Part shown: in pieces, positions 1 through 9,022 of the stretch
How positions within the stretch are numbered: position 1 is the stretch's first letter
How the letters are laid out: each line of letters opens with the position of its first letter
Source of the DNA: Chitinophagaceae bacterium BSSC1
GTDB lineage: Bacteria > Bacteroidota > Bacteroidia > Chitinophagales > Chitinophagaceae
Assembly (NCBI GenBank): GCA_002256435.1
Contig: NKJC01000005.1
Coordinates: forward strand, 248,001 to 312,000
Length of the DNA stretch: 64,000 bases
Direction: 5' to 3'
The notes under the pieces: model-generated
The model's database searches: none
The model's input: only the letters and a program-made list of their open reading frames with translations
Told to the model about the DNA's origin: nothing
Made by a program: the position numbers and the translations under genes

Positions 1-453
1 GATTAATTCGCGGTATTGCATAATGTACATGAACCCAGTGTAAGCACCAGTATCCACACCCATGATGGAATTACAAATCAAGTGATCCGCAATACGAGCC
101 AATTCCATGATGATGATGCGCAGGTAATCTACACGCTTAGGAGTTTGTACACCCAAAAGCTTTTCACAAGTCAAATGCCAACCCATATTATTGATAGGAC
201 TACTGCAATAATTCAGCCTGTCCGTGATGGGTGTAATCTGGTTTAAAGGTCTGCGTTCAGCCAATTTTTCAAACGCGCGGTGAATATATCCCACGGTTTG
301 TTCGGCCGATACAATCCTCTCTCCATCTAATTCCATGATATTCTGGAATACACCGTGTGTGGCAGGGTGTGTAGGCCCCATATTCAGCGTAGTAGTCTGC
401 TTTTCTATGGATCCTTCCGGAAGTTTGATATGGTGTTGATGATGCTCTGTCAT
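1..453 (-). CDS. nuoD: NADH-quinone oxidoreductase subunit D, N-terminal part (runs off left edge)
   Basis: Reverse-strand translation from ATG at 453 reads MTEHHQHHIKLPEGSIEKQTTTLNMGPTHPATHGVFQNIMELDGERIVSAEQTVGYIHRAFEKLAERRP..., typical NuoD. Absent from the ORF track because the frame is open to the edge. Directly downstream of nuoC. Confidence 0.93.
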   Translation of the reverse strand, partial: MTEHHQHHIKLPEGSIEKQTTTLNMGPTHPATHGVFQNIMELDGERIVSAEQTVGYIHRAFEKLAERRPLNQITPITDRLNYCSSPINNMGWHLTCEKLLGVQTPKRVDYLRIIIMELARIADHLICNSIMGVDTGAYTGFMYIMQYRELI

Positions 454-464
454 ATAAGTCTATT

Positions 465-971
465 TTATCCTCTGCCAAACATTTGATCGTCTTTGTCAAT
501 ACGGGTTTGGTCTTCCAGAGGAAACTCTTTTCTTAATGGGAAATAATCCATTTCGTCTACGTTCAAAATCCTGATTAGGTTGGGGTGACCAACAAAATTC
601 ACTCCAAAGAAATCATAGGTTTCACGCTCCATCCAGTTGGCTGCAGAATAGAGTTTGGTAGCAGTAAATACATCGGGCTGTGCCACGGGTGCAAATACTT
701 TGAAACGGATTCTAAGATTGTCTTTTAAGTTGTGTAAATGATAGACTACGGCCAATTCTCTACCTATTTGATCAGGATAGTTAACAGCGCATAAATCGGT
801 CAAAAACTGAAAGCCAAGATCGGCTTCGTCGTGTAGAAATTGCAACACTTTCAGGTTCTGGTCTTTTTCAACTTCAAAGCTGAGCATACCATAGGGTTCT
901 TCAAAATTGGAGACAATTGCTCCAAATTTTTCTGAAAGTCTTTGTTGTACGTGTTCGTTAGTTAATGCCAT
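465..971 (-). CDS. nuoC: NADH-quinone oxidoreductase subunit C
   Basis: 168 aa with the 30-kDa subunit signature (ERETYDFFGVNFVGHPNLIRIL); between nuoB and nuoD. Confidence 0.95.
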   Translation of the reverse strand: MALTNEHVQQRLSEKFGAIVSNFEEPYGMLSFEVEKDQNLKVLQFLHDEADLGFQFLTDLCAVNYPDQIGRELAVVYHLHNLKDNLRIRFKVFAPVAQPDVFTATKLYSAANWMERETYDFFGVNFVGHPNLIRILNVDEMDYFPLRKEFPLEDQTRIDKDDQMFGRG

Positions 972-996
972 TTCAATCTGATTACCTTAAAAAGGA

Positions 997-1587
997 TTAT
1001 TCAATTCCATAACTGTTCATCAGGGCCTTGTATTGGTCGCTATTTCTTCTACGAATACTTTCTTGACCAACCAGTTCCTGCACTTTCATAAATCCATCCA
1101 AGATGGCTTCTGGGCGTGGAGGACAACCTGGAACATATACATCTACGGGAATGACCTGGTCAATCCCTTGCAAAACACTATAAGTATCAAAAATACCTCC
1201 ACTGCAAGCGCAAGCACCAACAGAAATCACCCAACGGGGTTCTGCCATTTGCAAATACACTTGTCTTAAAACAGGACCCATTTTCTTTGAAATGGTACCC
1301 ATGACCATGAGCAAATCGCACTGGCGGGGGGAGAAACCCACCCTTTCTGCACCAAAACGGGCAAGGTCATAATGAGATGCCATGGTTGCCATGAACTCAA
1401 TGCCGCAGCAAGAAGTGGCAAAAGGCAGGGGCCAAAGGGAATTTTTACGAGCCAGGCCAACTACATCGCTCAGCTTAGTGGTAAAAAATCCTTCTCCAGC
1501 ATAACCATCTGGTGCTTCCGCAACAGAAACGGCATCAGAGATATTTGCCTCAATGGGTGTGATATTGAATCTAACCGGACGTGACAT
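997..1587 (-). CDS. nuoB: NADH-quinone oxidoreductase subunit B
   Basis: PLPFATSCCGIEFMA and VGACACSGGIFDTYSVLQGIDQVIPVDVYVPGCPPRPE motifs of NuoB. Confidence 0.97.
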   Translation of the reverse strand: MSRPVRFNITPIEANISDAVSVAEAPDGYAGEGFFTTKLSDVVGLARKNSLWPLPFATSCCGIEFMATMASHYDLARFGAERVGFSPRQCDLLMVMGTISKKMGPVLRQVYLQMAEPRWVISVGACACSGGIFDTYSVLQGIDQVIPVDVYVPGCPPRPEAILDGFMKVQELVGQESIRRRNSDQYKALMNSYGIE

Positions 1588-1689
1588 AATTTCAAATTAA
1601 AAAGTCAAAATTAAAAAGTAAAAAGCTCTGGAATTATAACCAATCTGCAACTCATAAGTTCATTTGGCTATTGGTCATTTAACCTAATC

Positions 1690-2091
1690 CTAGTCTTCCC
1701 ACTTCAATGCGCCTTTTTGAATGATATAAATGAATCCCACCACAAAAAAGCCCACAAACATCAGCAGGGCACTAAAACCGCCCCAACCTAGTTCGCGAAA
1801 ATTCACGGCATAGGGATAGAAAAATATCACTTCCACATCGAATAGTACAAAGAGGATGGCTACTAAAAAGTACTTGATAGCCATTGGTTGGCGGGCATTG
1901 CCATGAGATTCAATACCACTGGCAAAGTTTTCCAGCTTGTCGGCGGTTTTACGCTTGGGACCCACCCAGGCGGAAAGACCAATCATAAAAGCCACAAAAC
2001 CCGCAGCAAAAATCAATTGTATGCCAATTGGCAGGTAATTGGCGGCGGTATTTGATTCATTTACATCCAATAAAAAGGTCAACCAGCTCAT
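1690..2091 (-). CDS. nuoA: NADH-quinone oxidoreductase subunit A
   Basis: 133 aa, three TM segments, FLVAILFVLFDVEVIFFYP signature. Confidence 0.95.
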   Translation of the reverse strand: MSWLTFLLDVNESNTAANYLPIGIQLIFAAGFVAFMIGLSAWVGPKRKTADKLENFASGIESHGNARQPMAIKYFLVAILFVLFDVEVIFFYPYAVNFRELGWGGFSALLMFVGFFVVGFIYIIQKGALKWED

Positions 2092-2146
2092 GCTTTTATT
2101 TTAAGTGCTGCAAAAATAAGCCTGTTAGGCTGGATATAAAAGAAAA

Positions 2147-2165
2147 ACTCCCCAAAAAGGGGAGT
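2147..2165 (-). terminator. Rho-independent terminator of the TPR gene
   Basis: ACTCCCC-AAAAA-GGGGAGT hairpin, followed on the minus strand by TTTTTCTTTT. Confidence 0.75.
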
Positions 2166-2192
2166 AATTTCTAAGGTTTCGTTAGTATTTGT

Positions 2193-3944
2193 CTAGTTAT
2201 TTTTTGTTGCGGGGGCTGCTCCAGTATTTCCTGAGCTTTTATTTCCTGTTTTAGGAGGTGCAGGAGGGTTACTGATTTCCTTTTCAACAATCGGTTTAAC
2301 CTGAAGACCATACTTATCTTCTGGGTAAACAACCAATAATTTATTCAGAACTTCCAATGTTTTTGGATAATCCTTAGCCTTATCATGATAATAAGAGGCC
2401 AAATAATAGTATTGATAAGGTAATATTCTAGCATTTTTAGCTGGATCTTTTGCTAAGAAATCAATGTAAGCCATTACAGCAGGCACAGCTGTACCCTTAG
2501 TAGTATCCACATCTTCTGCAATTGCGGCATTTGCTGCAAAACGATACCCAAACAATTGATCAGGGAATTTAGCAATATAATCTGCGCTAAACTTCTTACT
2601 ATCTTCAAGTGATCCAGATTTTGCAGCAGCATCACATATAAAGTAAAAATCCCTGTTTGATAAATCTGGTTTGAGTTCAGCTACTTTTTTCAACCAAAAC
2701 AATTGCTCTTTGTACATTTTAGCCTTACCATACAAATCAGCTGCCTGATTCATATAGCCCAGTTTGTTTACTCTAGATGTATCATTACCAATGGCTTGCT
2801 CTAAATAACCAACGGTTTGAGCTTCTCTACCTGGAAATTTAGACAACAATTTCACAGCCAATTCATAGTCCTGGCTTTGAATATCCAATTTAGCGTCAAA
2901 GAATTTGATCACATTGTCACGTGCTGCAATGCTATCACCCAAACGGTCATAGTTATAAGCATTTAACAAACTCAATCTTGGAACAGCAGCCAAACCTACA
3001 GATGCTTCAATTTCTTTGGCCTTGGCCAATGACTCTGAATATTTAGCAGATCGGAACAAATATTCTGCATAGAAGAAATCGTTCAACGGATCTTTATCAG
3101 CGTACTTTAAGAAATCATCCAAATATACTTTTGCCCTAACCACGTCTCTGTTAGAATAGTAGTTAAACAATTCCAAATAAGGCGCAGGGAATGCTGGATC
3201 TGCAGCAATGGCATTATTGAAATATAGTTCCAATGATTCTTTGTTGTTTTGGCTTTGGTATACCTTACCAATCCGCCACATAGCCCTAGCATTTTTAGGG
3301 TCACGGCTAATGGCGTCCTGGAAAGCTTTTACAGCTTCGCCACCGTTTTCACCACCTGTTTTCAGGAAGCAGATCCCCATATTGGTCATAATGTCTGGAT
3401 TGACTAAATCAATAGCAGCTGCCTGCTTTAATTTTTCAATTCCGTACATAGGATCTCCAATAGTTGAACCACCCAATGAATTGGCAAAACCAATGGCATT
3501 CAAGATAGCAGCATTTGGCTTACCCTTGTTTTTACCCTTGGTTTCTGTGGTAGTAGTAATGGCTTGCTCAAACTTTTGTTTGGCAGCATTAATATTGTTT
3601 GACTCCAAGATATCAATGGTGCCTTGACCCACCCAAATTAAGGGGTCATTCACGCCGTCTTGCAATGCTTTTTGATAAATGGCCCTTGCAGCGGCAACAC
3701 CATCAGCAGACAACACTTCACGGTTCTTAGCAACATTTGCAATACCCAACCAGTAGATCGCCTGGGGATCCTTAGGATTAGCATCATAGGCTTTCTGCAG
3801 AACGTCTTTTGCACTTTTGTTCTTGTAAACGGCCTGTAACAATTTGATGCCATCTGGTACAGATTGTGCCATAGCGCACTGAACCATTACCAAAGCTGTT
3901 AACATCAGCGATACGGTCTTCTTCATTTGTCTTTTTTTTATCAT
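2193..3944 (-). CDS. Secreted tetratricopeptide-repeat protein
   Basis: Signal peptide plus TPR-like repeats across 583 aa. Likely start MKKTVSLML a few codons inside the ORF. Confidence 0.8.
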   Translation of the reverse strand: MIKKRQMKKTVSLMLTALVMVQCAMAQSVPDGIKLLQAVYKNKSAKDVLQKAYDANPKDPQAIYWLGIANVAKNREVLSADGVAAARAIYQKALQDGVNDPLIWVGQGTIDILESNNINAAKQKFEQAITTTTETKGKNKGKPNAAILNAIGFANSLGGSTIGDPMYGIEKLKQAAAIDLVNPDIMTNMGICFLKTGGENGGEAVKAFQDAISRDPKNARAMWRIGKVYQSQNNKESLELYFNNAIAADPAFPAPYLELFNYYSNRDVVRAKVYLDDFLKYADKDPLNDFFYAEYLFRSAKYSESLAKAKEIEASVGLAAVPRLSLLNAYNYDRLGDSIAARDNVIKFFDAKLDIQSQDYELAVKLLSKFPGREAQTVGYLEQAIGNDTSRVNKLGYMNQAADLYGKAKMYKEQLFWLKKVAELKPDLSNRDFYFICDAAAKSGSLEDSKKFSADYIAKFPDQLFGYRFAANAAIAEDVDTTKGTAVPAVMAYIDFLAKDPAKNARILPYQYYYLASYYHDKAKDYPKTLEVLNKLLVVYPEDKYGLQVKPIVEKEISNPPAPPKTGNKSSGNTGAAPATKNN

Positions 3945-3951
3945 TGTTCTG

Positions 3952-4875
3952 TTAATCTGACTCTTTTATTTTACCGGAACGTTTGTTGAAATTCATTTTT
4001 GCAGGAACCAATAAGGCTCTTTTAAAAATCAACTGTCCCCTTTCTAAACTTAAAAAATTCATGAACCCGGTACCCAATCCTGCAGCATTCTCTTTTACTA
4101 TATAGTATAAGGGTCTGGGAAGCGGGTATTGCGCGTAGGCGATGGTTGCTTGGGAAGGCTTTGCAAAAAAACCTTTCTCTACACACCTAACACATTCAAC
4201 CAGGGCCAATCTAATAGATTTGAGTTGCTCCTGTTGTTTGGGATCATGACTATCACCCACCCAACTCAAGCCTACAAATCCTACTACGTTTTCATTTTTT
4301 GAAACAATATCAATTACGTCAGCACTGTTTTTAGAAGCCACTACATTGGCTCCAAAGCTTGCTCCTTTTAAAATGCTGTCTTGCAAAAAGCGCACGGTAC
4401 TGGTGGCATTTTTTCCATCCATCACGGCTATCCTTTTGCTTTTTCCGCTGAGAATATCTTTCAAATCGGCAATACTAAACACGCTGTCTTTAGAAGCTTG
4501 GTTTACTATTACCGCTACCGCATCATAAGCCAGTATGGCAAACTGCGGCTGAAAACTCAATTTTGATTCAAAGAACGCTGTTTCATTTTTGGTTAGCCCT
4601 CTGGCTATCAAAATCATTCTAGTGCTGTCATTCTGTAAGTCTTTCAAACACTCCACTTCCGGTTTATAAGAAGCAATGATCTTGGTATCCGGAAAAGAAG
4701 AATGATGCACTTTTATCTGTTCTTCAATTACCGGTTTAAAACTCTCATCCACACTAATCCGAATAGTACCCTTATTGGGTGTATCCCGTTCATCCACCTG
4801 ATTTGTTTTGGTTTTGCAAGCACCCATGAGGGCAATGGCAAGCAACATCATCAAGGTTATTCTGTACTGCTTCAT
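3952..4875 (-). CDS. PstS-like phosphate/anion substrate-binding lipoprotein
   Basis: Lipobox LMGAC; PBP-like fold features (TIRISVDESFKPVIEEQIKVH...; KNENVVGFVGLSWVGD). Confidence 0.75.
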   Translation of the reverse strand: MKQYRITLMMLLAIALMGACKTKTNQVDERDTPNKGTIRISVDESFKPVIEEQIKVHHSSFPDTKIIASYKPEVECLKDLQNDSTRMILIARGLTKNETAFFESKLSFQPQFAILAYDAVAVIVNQASKDSVFSIADLKDILSGKSKRIAVMDGKNATSTVRFLQDSILKGASFGANVVASKNSADVIDIVSKNENVVGFVGLSWVGDSHDPKQQEQLKSIRLALVECVRCVEKGFFAKPSQATIAYAQYPLPRPLYYIVKENAAGLGTGFMNFLSLERGQLIFKRALLVPAKMNFNKRSGKIKESD

Positions 4876-4876
4876 A

Positions 4877-5110
4877 TCAATAATCCCGCTTTATCCCTCT
4901 GTACAACCTGAATCCACCATATAATAGACAGATTCCGCCAAACATATACCTGAACGCAAGATCCGAGTCCATGATTTGCTGAATTTTGAACTGTTCAGCA
5001 AAAAACAAAACGGATGCCATACCCAAAATCAAGATGGCCATGGTTAAGTCATATGTCATGCGCATCAAAGTATAACTTTTCTGCTGTTTTTCTCTGAAAC
5101 GGTCTTCCAT
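4877..5110 (-). CDS. Small membrane protein (two predicted TM segments)
   Basis: 77 aa, hydrophobic segments, 1 bp from the downstream PstS-like gene. Confidence 0.65.
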   Translation of the reverse strand: MEDRFREKQQKSYTLMRMTYDLTMAILILGMASVLFFAEQFKIQQIMDSDLAFRYMFGGICLLYGGFRLYRGIKRDY

Positions 5111-5376
5111 TTAACAATCTATTGAAACAGGGTGGGCAATTTAGTTAATAATTCGAATGAGAAAAGCAAAAATGCCAATCAATTCAAAACAAAATCCATT
5201 GTTTAAGTATAGATGCAGAAAATAACCGATTCCATAAGCACGCAATCGATTGAAACCTAATGGTTGTTAGTTAAAATAGGTCATATGATTTTATTTTTAG
5301 CTTGGTTCTTGCACCCAAAATTTTTACTTGAACCTATCTTTGAGCAATCCTGATTGATTAAAAAGAAAATTGGCTG

Positions 5377-5853
5377 ATGAAAATCCTCATGGTTTGTTTG
5401 GGCAATATTTGCAGAAGTCCGTTGGCAGAAGGTATACTTCAGGCAAAAGCAATTGCGGCAGGTTTGGACTGGACCGTAGATAGCGCGGGTACCGGCGGAT
5501 ACCATAATGGAGAAGCCCCACATAAATTGTCTCAGAAAGTAGCCAAACTCAATGGAATAGATATTTCTATTCAAAGGGGTAGACAATATATAGCAGCAGA
5601 TATGGATGCATTTGACCGCATATATACCATGGACCAAGACAATTATTCAGAAGTAAAACGCATTAGTGGACGCCATTTTAAACCTGAGAAAACAGACCTG
5701 ATTTTAAATAGCCTCTATCCCGGTGAAAACCGCTCTGTGCCTGATCCTTGGTATGGAACCGAGCCCGGATATCATGATGTATTTGAGCTGCTATCAAAGG
5801 CCTGTGACCGCATTATTGCAGACTATCTGCAAGCCAGCACCTATCGCCAATAG
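5377..5853 (+). CDS. Low molecular weight protein-tyrosine-phosphatase
   Basis: N-terminal VCLGNICRSPLAEG active-site loop and DPWYG motif. Confidence 0.95.
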   Translation: MKILMVCLGNICRSPLAEGILQAKAIAAGLDWTVDSAGTGGYHNGEAPHKLSQKVAKLNGIDISIQRGRQYIAADMDAFDRIYTMDQDNYSEVKRISGRHFKPEKTDLILNSLYPGENRSVPDPWYGTEPGYHDVFELLSKACDRIIADYLQASTYRQ

Positions 5854-5873
5854 GCAAAGCAAGTTCCCTTACT

Positions 5874-5881
5874 TATCTTTG
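5874..5881 (+). promoter_or_regulatory. Bacteroidota -7 box (TATCTTTG) upstream of hisS
   Basis: Match to TAnnTTTG, 17 bp before the ATG at 5899. Confidence 0.55.
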
Positions 5882-5898
5882 CGGCCATTGAAGCAATT

Positions 5899-7266
5899 AT
5901 GAGCAAACCCAGTTTACCACAAGGCACCAGAGATTTTAGCGCGTCTACCGTTAGAAAGCGTCATTATATTTTTCAAACCATTCGCAGCGTATTTGAATTG
6001 TACGGATTCCAACCACTGGAAACCCCGGCCATGGAGAACTTGGATACCCTTATGGGTAAGTATGGAGAAGAGGGAGACAAACTCATTTTCAAGATCCTGA
6101 ACAATGGCTTAGACAATCCGGCTAAGTTGGATCAAATTCAACAAGACTTTCAAAAAGTATTGGTAGGAAAAAATACCAAGGGCATTACCGAGCGTGCCTT
6201 GCGTTATGATTTAACCATTCCTTTTGCTAGGTATGTGGCCATGAATCATGGACAATTGACCATGCCTTTTAAACGCTATCAGATTCAACCAGTATGGCGT
6301 GCTGATAGGCCTCAAAAGGGCCGCTACCGTGAGTTCTATCAGTGTGATGCAGACGTGGTAGGTTCTTATTCTTTGCTCAATGAAGTGGAACTGGCCAGCA
6401 TTTATGCAACCGTGTTTGAACAATTGGGGGTATCAGTGACCATTAAAATCAATAGCAGAAAAATCTTGGCGGCACTGGCAGAAATTTGTGGCGGGGCCGA
6501 TAAAATGGTAGACATTACCGTTGCTATTGACAAGCTAGACAAGATTGGTTTAGAAAAAGTAAAAGAAGAATTGTCTCAGCGCGGATTAACAGACGCGCAG
6601 ATTCAAACCATTGAACAATACCTGTCTATTGAAGGAGACAATGCCACAAAAATGGCAGCTTTAAAAGCCCTGCTGGGCGATAATGAAACTGGGAACAAAG
6701 GTATTGCAGAATTGGAATGGCTGATTAGTTATCATGCAGGCACCAACACAGGCAAATCCTTGCAAGCAGATTTTACATTGGCGCGCGGACTGAACTATTA
6801 TACCGGAATCATTTTTGAAGTAAAAGCCAATGATGCACAAATGGGCAGTATTGGTGGCGGTGGCCGATATGATGACTTGACAAGCACTTTTGATGTACCC
6901 AATATTCCAGGGGTAGGCATCTCTTTTGGTGTTGATAGAATTTATGACGTGATGGAAGAACTACAATTATTTCCATCCGAAGTACAAACAGGCACCAAGG
7001 TCTTGTTTTTTAACCTAGGCGATGCAGAAAGTAGGGCAGCATTCCAACTCATGCAGCAACTACGCGCCAAAGGCGTTGCCGCAGAACTCTATCACGAGAA
7101 CGCCAAGTTTGACAAGCAGTTTAAGTATGCCGATAAAAAACAAATTCCTTACGCCGTAATGATTGGCAGTAAGGAATTGTTTGAAAATGTATTGGTATTG
7201 AAAAACTTGAGCACAGGTGTTCAAGAAACACTATCTAGTGAAGGACTCTTGGCCTTTGCTTTTTAG
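5899..7266 (+). CDS. hisS: Histidyl-tRNA synthetase
   Basis: SLPQGTRDF motif 1 region; ARGLNYYTGIIFEV and GGGGRYDDL class II motifs. Confidence 0.96.
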   Translation: MSKPSLPQGTRDFSASTVRKRHYIFQTIRSVFELYGFQPLETPAMENLDTLMGKYGEEGDKLIFKILNNGLDNPAKLDQIQQDFQKVLVGKNTKGITERALRYDLTIPFARYVAMNHGQLTMPFKRYQIQPVWRADRPQKGRYREFYQCDADVVGSYSLLNEVELASIYATVFEQLGVSVTIKINSRKILAALAEICGGADKMVDITVAIDKLDKIGLEKVKEELSQRGLTDAQIQTIEQYLSIEGDNATKMAALKALLGDNETGNKGIAELEWLISYHAGTNTGKSLQADFTLARGLNYYTGIIFEVKANDAQMGSIGGGGRYDDLTSTFDVPNIPGVGISFGVDRIYDVMEELQLFPSEVQTGTKVLFFNLGDAESRAAFQLMQQLRAKGVAAELYHENAKFDKQFKYADKKQIPYAVMIGSKELFENVLVLKNLSTGVQETLSSEGLLAFAF

Positions 7267-7620
7267 GAGATATTTTCTATCCAAAATAGCAACTGTTTTA
7301 TCCTTGGTTCCTTCCAAGTGATAACCCATTACGTCTATGACAACACTTGTAATTACTTTGTCTGCATTGCGTACAAACTTGCCCGTGCCTTGGTATTCTG
7401 GAATGGCAAAAGAGTCAGTAGCTACTTTTTCTAAAGAACCATTACCCTTGTCTGAACTAAATACCAGCTTGCCTCCGTCTACTGAAATAGTCACATAAGA
7501 AACAATCCCACCTTCTGGAAAAGTAAACTTACCGGTGTACTGTTGCAAACTATCGGTCTGGGCCTGTGCCATCAATCCGAATCCCATCATTGCCATTAAA
7601 AGGAATGCCATTTTTTTCAT
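7231..7620 (-). CDS. Secreted hypothetical protein, DUF3471-like
   Basis: Signal peptide MKKMAFLLMAMMGFGLMAQAQ; C-terminus overlaps the 3' end of hisS. Confidence 0.7.
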   Translation of the reverse strand: MKKMAFLLMAMMGFGLMAQAQTDSLQQYTGKFTFPEGGIVSYVTISVDGGKLVFSSDKGNGSLEKVATDSFAIPEYQGTGKFVRNADKVITSVVIDVMGYHLEGTKDKTVAILDRKYLLKSKGQESFTR

Positions 7621-7732
7621 TGTACTACTGTTTGATTGTTATTTTGAGTCATCCAAATTAAGGGATATTTCAAGCAGTTGATGAACCGTTCAAAAAATAA
7701 TGGAATCTTAATCAAATGCTTCTACGTTTGTT

Positions 7733-8926
7733 TTATAAGCCTTCATAAATCACCGCTGCACCTTGACCAACACCCACGCACATGGTTGCCAACCCATATT
7801 TTGACTTGCGTCTAAACATCTCATGCAAGAGCGTGGTACTAATTCTAACCCCACTACAACCAAGCGGATGACCCAGTGCAATGGCACCACCATTAACGTT
7901 GACAATGTCTTGGTTTAATTCCAATTCCTGAATACAGGCCAAACTCTGAGAAGCAAATGCTTCATTGAGTTCTACCAGGTCTAGGTCTTCTAATGTAAGA
8001 TCGCCCCGGAGCAATGCTTTTTCAGTGGCCAATACAGGACCCATTCCCATGATGGCGGGATCTACCCCAGCTACGGCCATGCTCACTACCCTACCAATGG
8101 GTTGTAGGTTAAAGAGTTTCACGGCTTCTTCACTGGCCAATAACATGGCAGCGGCGCCGTCATTAATGCCTGATGAATTACCAGCTGTTACTGAGCCATC
8201 TTTGGCAAAAGCGGGTTTAAGATTTGCTAATTTTTCCAGACTGGTTTGTCTGGGATGCTCGTCTTGGTTGAACCAGGTAATCAAGCGGTCTTGCTCCATT
8301 TCTATAGCAGCAAGTTCATCTTCCCACCTATTATCGGCCAGCGCCGCAAAATATTTTTCTTGAGAACCTAGGGCAAACAAATCCTGCGCCTCACGGCTGA
8401 TCTGCCATTGTTTGGCCACATTCTCTGCGGTCTCACCCATGGTATAGGGATGGTGCATGGCAGCCAATTGCTTGTTGACAAAACGCCAACCCATGGTGGT
8501 GTCAAAACTTTCCAGCTTGCGGCTAAATGCCCCATCGCTTTTGGCCGTAACAAAGGGTGCGCGGGTCATACTTTCTACGCCTGCAGCAATATACAATAGC
8601 CCTTCGTTGCATTGAATAGCCCTAGCCGCATCCATAATGGCTTGCAAACCTGAAGCGCATAATCTATTCACCGTATTACCAGCAACGCTCACGGGCAAAC
8701 CCGCTAATAAAGCAGCCATTCTAGCCACATTCCGATTGTCTTCACCAGCCTGATTGGCGGCACCGGCAATCACGTCTTCAATGGCTGCGGGGTCAATACT
8801 GGGGTTGCGTTGCAACAACACACGGATCACATGGGCCAATAAATCGTCTGGGCGATAGCCTGCTAATTTGCCCCCATAACGTCCAATAGGTGTTCTTACA
8901 GCATCAATAATATAGGCAGTTTTCAT
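7733..8926 (-). CDS. Acetyl-CoA acyltransferase (thiolase)
   Basis: NRLCASGLQAI, NVNGGAIALGHPLGCSGVR and CVGVGQGAA thiolase signatures. Confidence 0.95.
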   Translation of the reverse strand: MKTAYIIDAVRTPIGRYGGKLAGYRPDDLLAHVIRVLLQRNPSIDPAAIEDVIAGAANQAGEDNRNVARMAALLAGLPVSVAGNTVNRLCASGLQAIMDAARAIQCNEGLLYIAAGVESMTRAPFVTAKSDGAFSRKLESFDTTMGWRFVNKQLAAMHHPYTMGETAENVAKQWQISREAQDLFALGSQEKYFAALADNRWEDELAAIEMEQDRLITWFNQDEHPRQTSLEKLANLKPAFAKDGSVTAGNSSGINDGAAAMLLASEEAVKLFNLQPIGRVVSMAVAGVDPAIMGMGPVLATEKALLRGDLTLEDLDLVELNEAFASQSLACIQELELNQDIVNVNGGAIALGHPLGCSGVRISTTLLHEMFRRKSKYGLATMCVGVGQGAAVIYEGL

Positions 8927-9010
8927 GTTCTTTCTGTTAAAATCAGGGTATCAAACCCGTCACAAGATATTATTTGTGCATTAAAATTACCCCTTCCAAG
9001 CCCCAAAAGG

Positions 9011-9018
9011 TATCTTTG
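9011..9018 (+). promoter_or_regulatory. -7 box (TATCTTTG) upstream of rlmN
   Basis: Ends 4 bp before the ATG at 9023. Confidence 0.55.
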
Positions 9019-9022
9019 CCGC

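Noticed and set aside
269-499. 76-aa minus ORF in the track at the left edge
   Set aside because: Out of frame with the true nuoD reading frame, which starts at 453 and runs off the edge.
3208-3627. 139-aa plus ORF inside the TPR gene
   Set aside because: Antisense to a well-supported CDS; composition typical of a reverse-frame artefact.
5281-5637. 118-aa minus ORF opposite the phosphatase gene
   Set aside because: Overlaps the promoter and coding region of a clear low molecular weight phosphatase.
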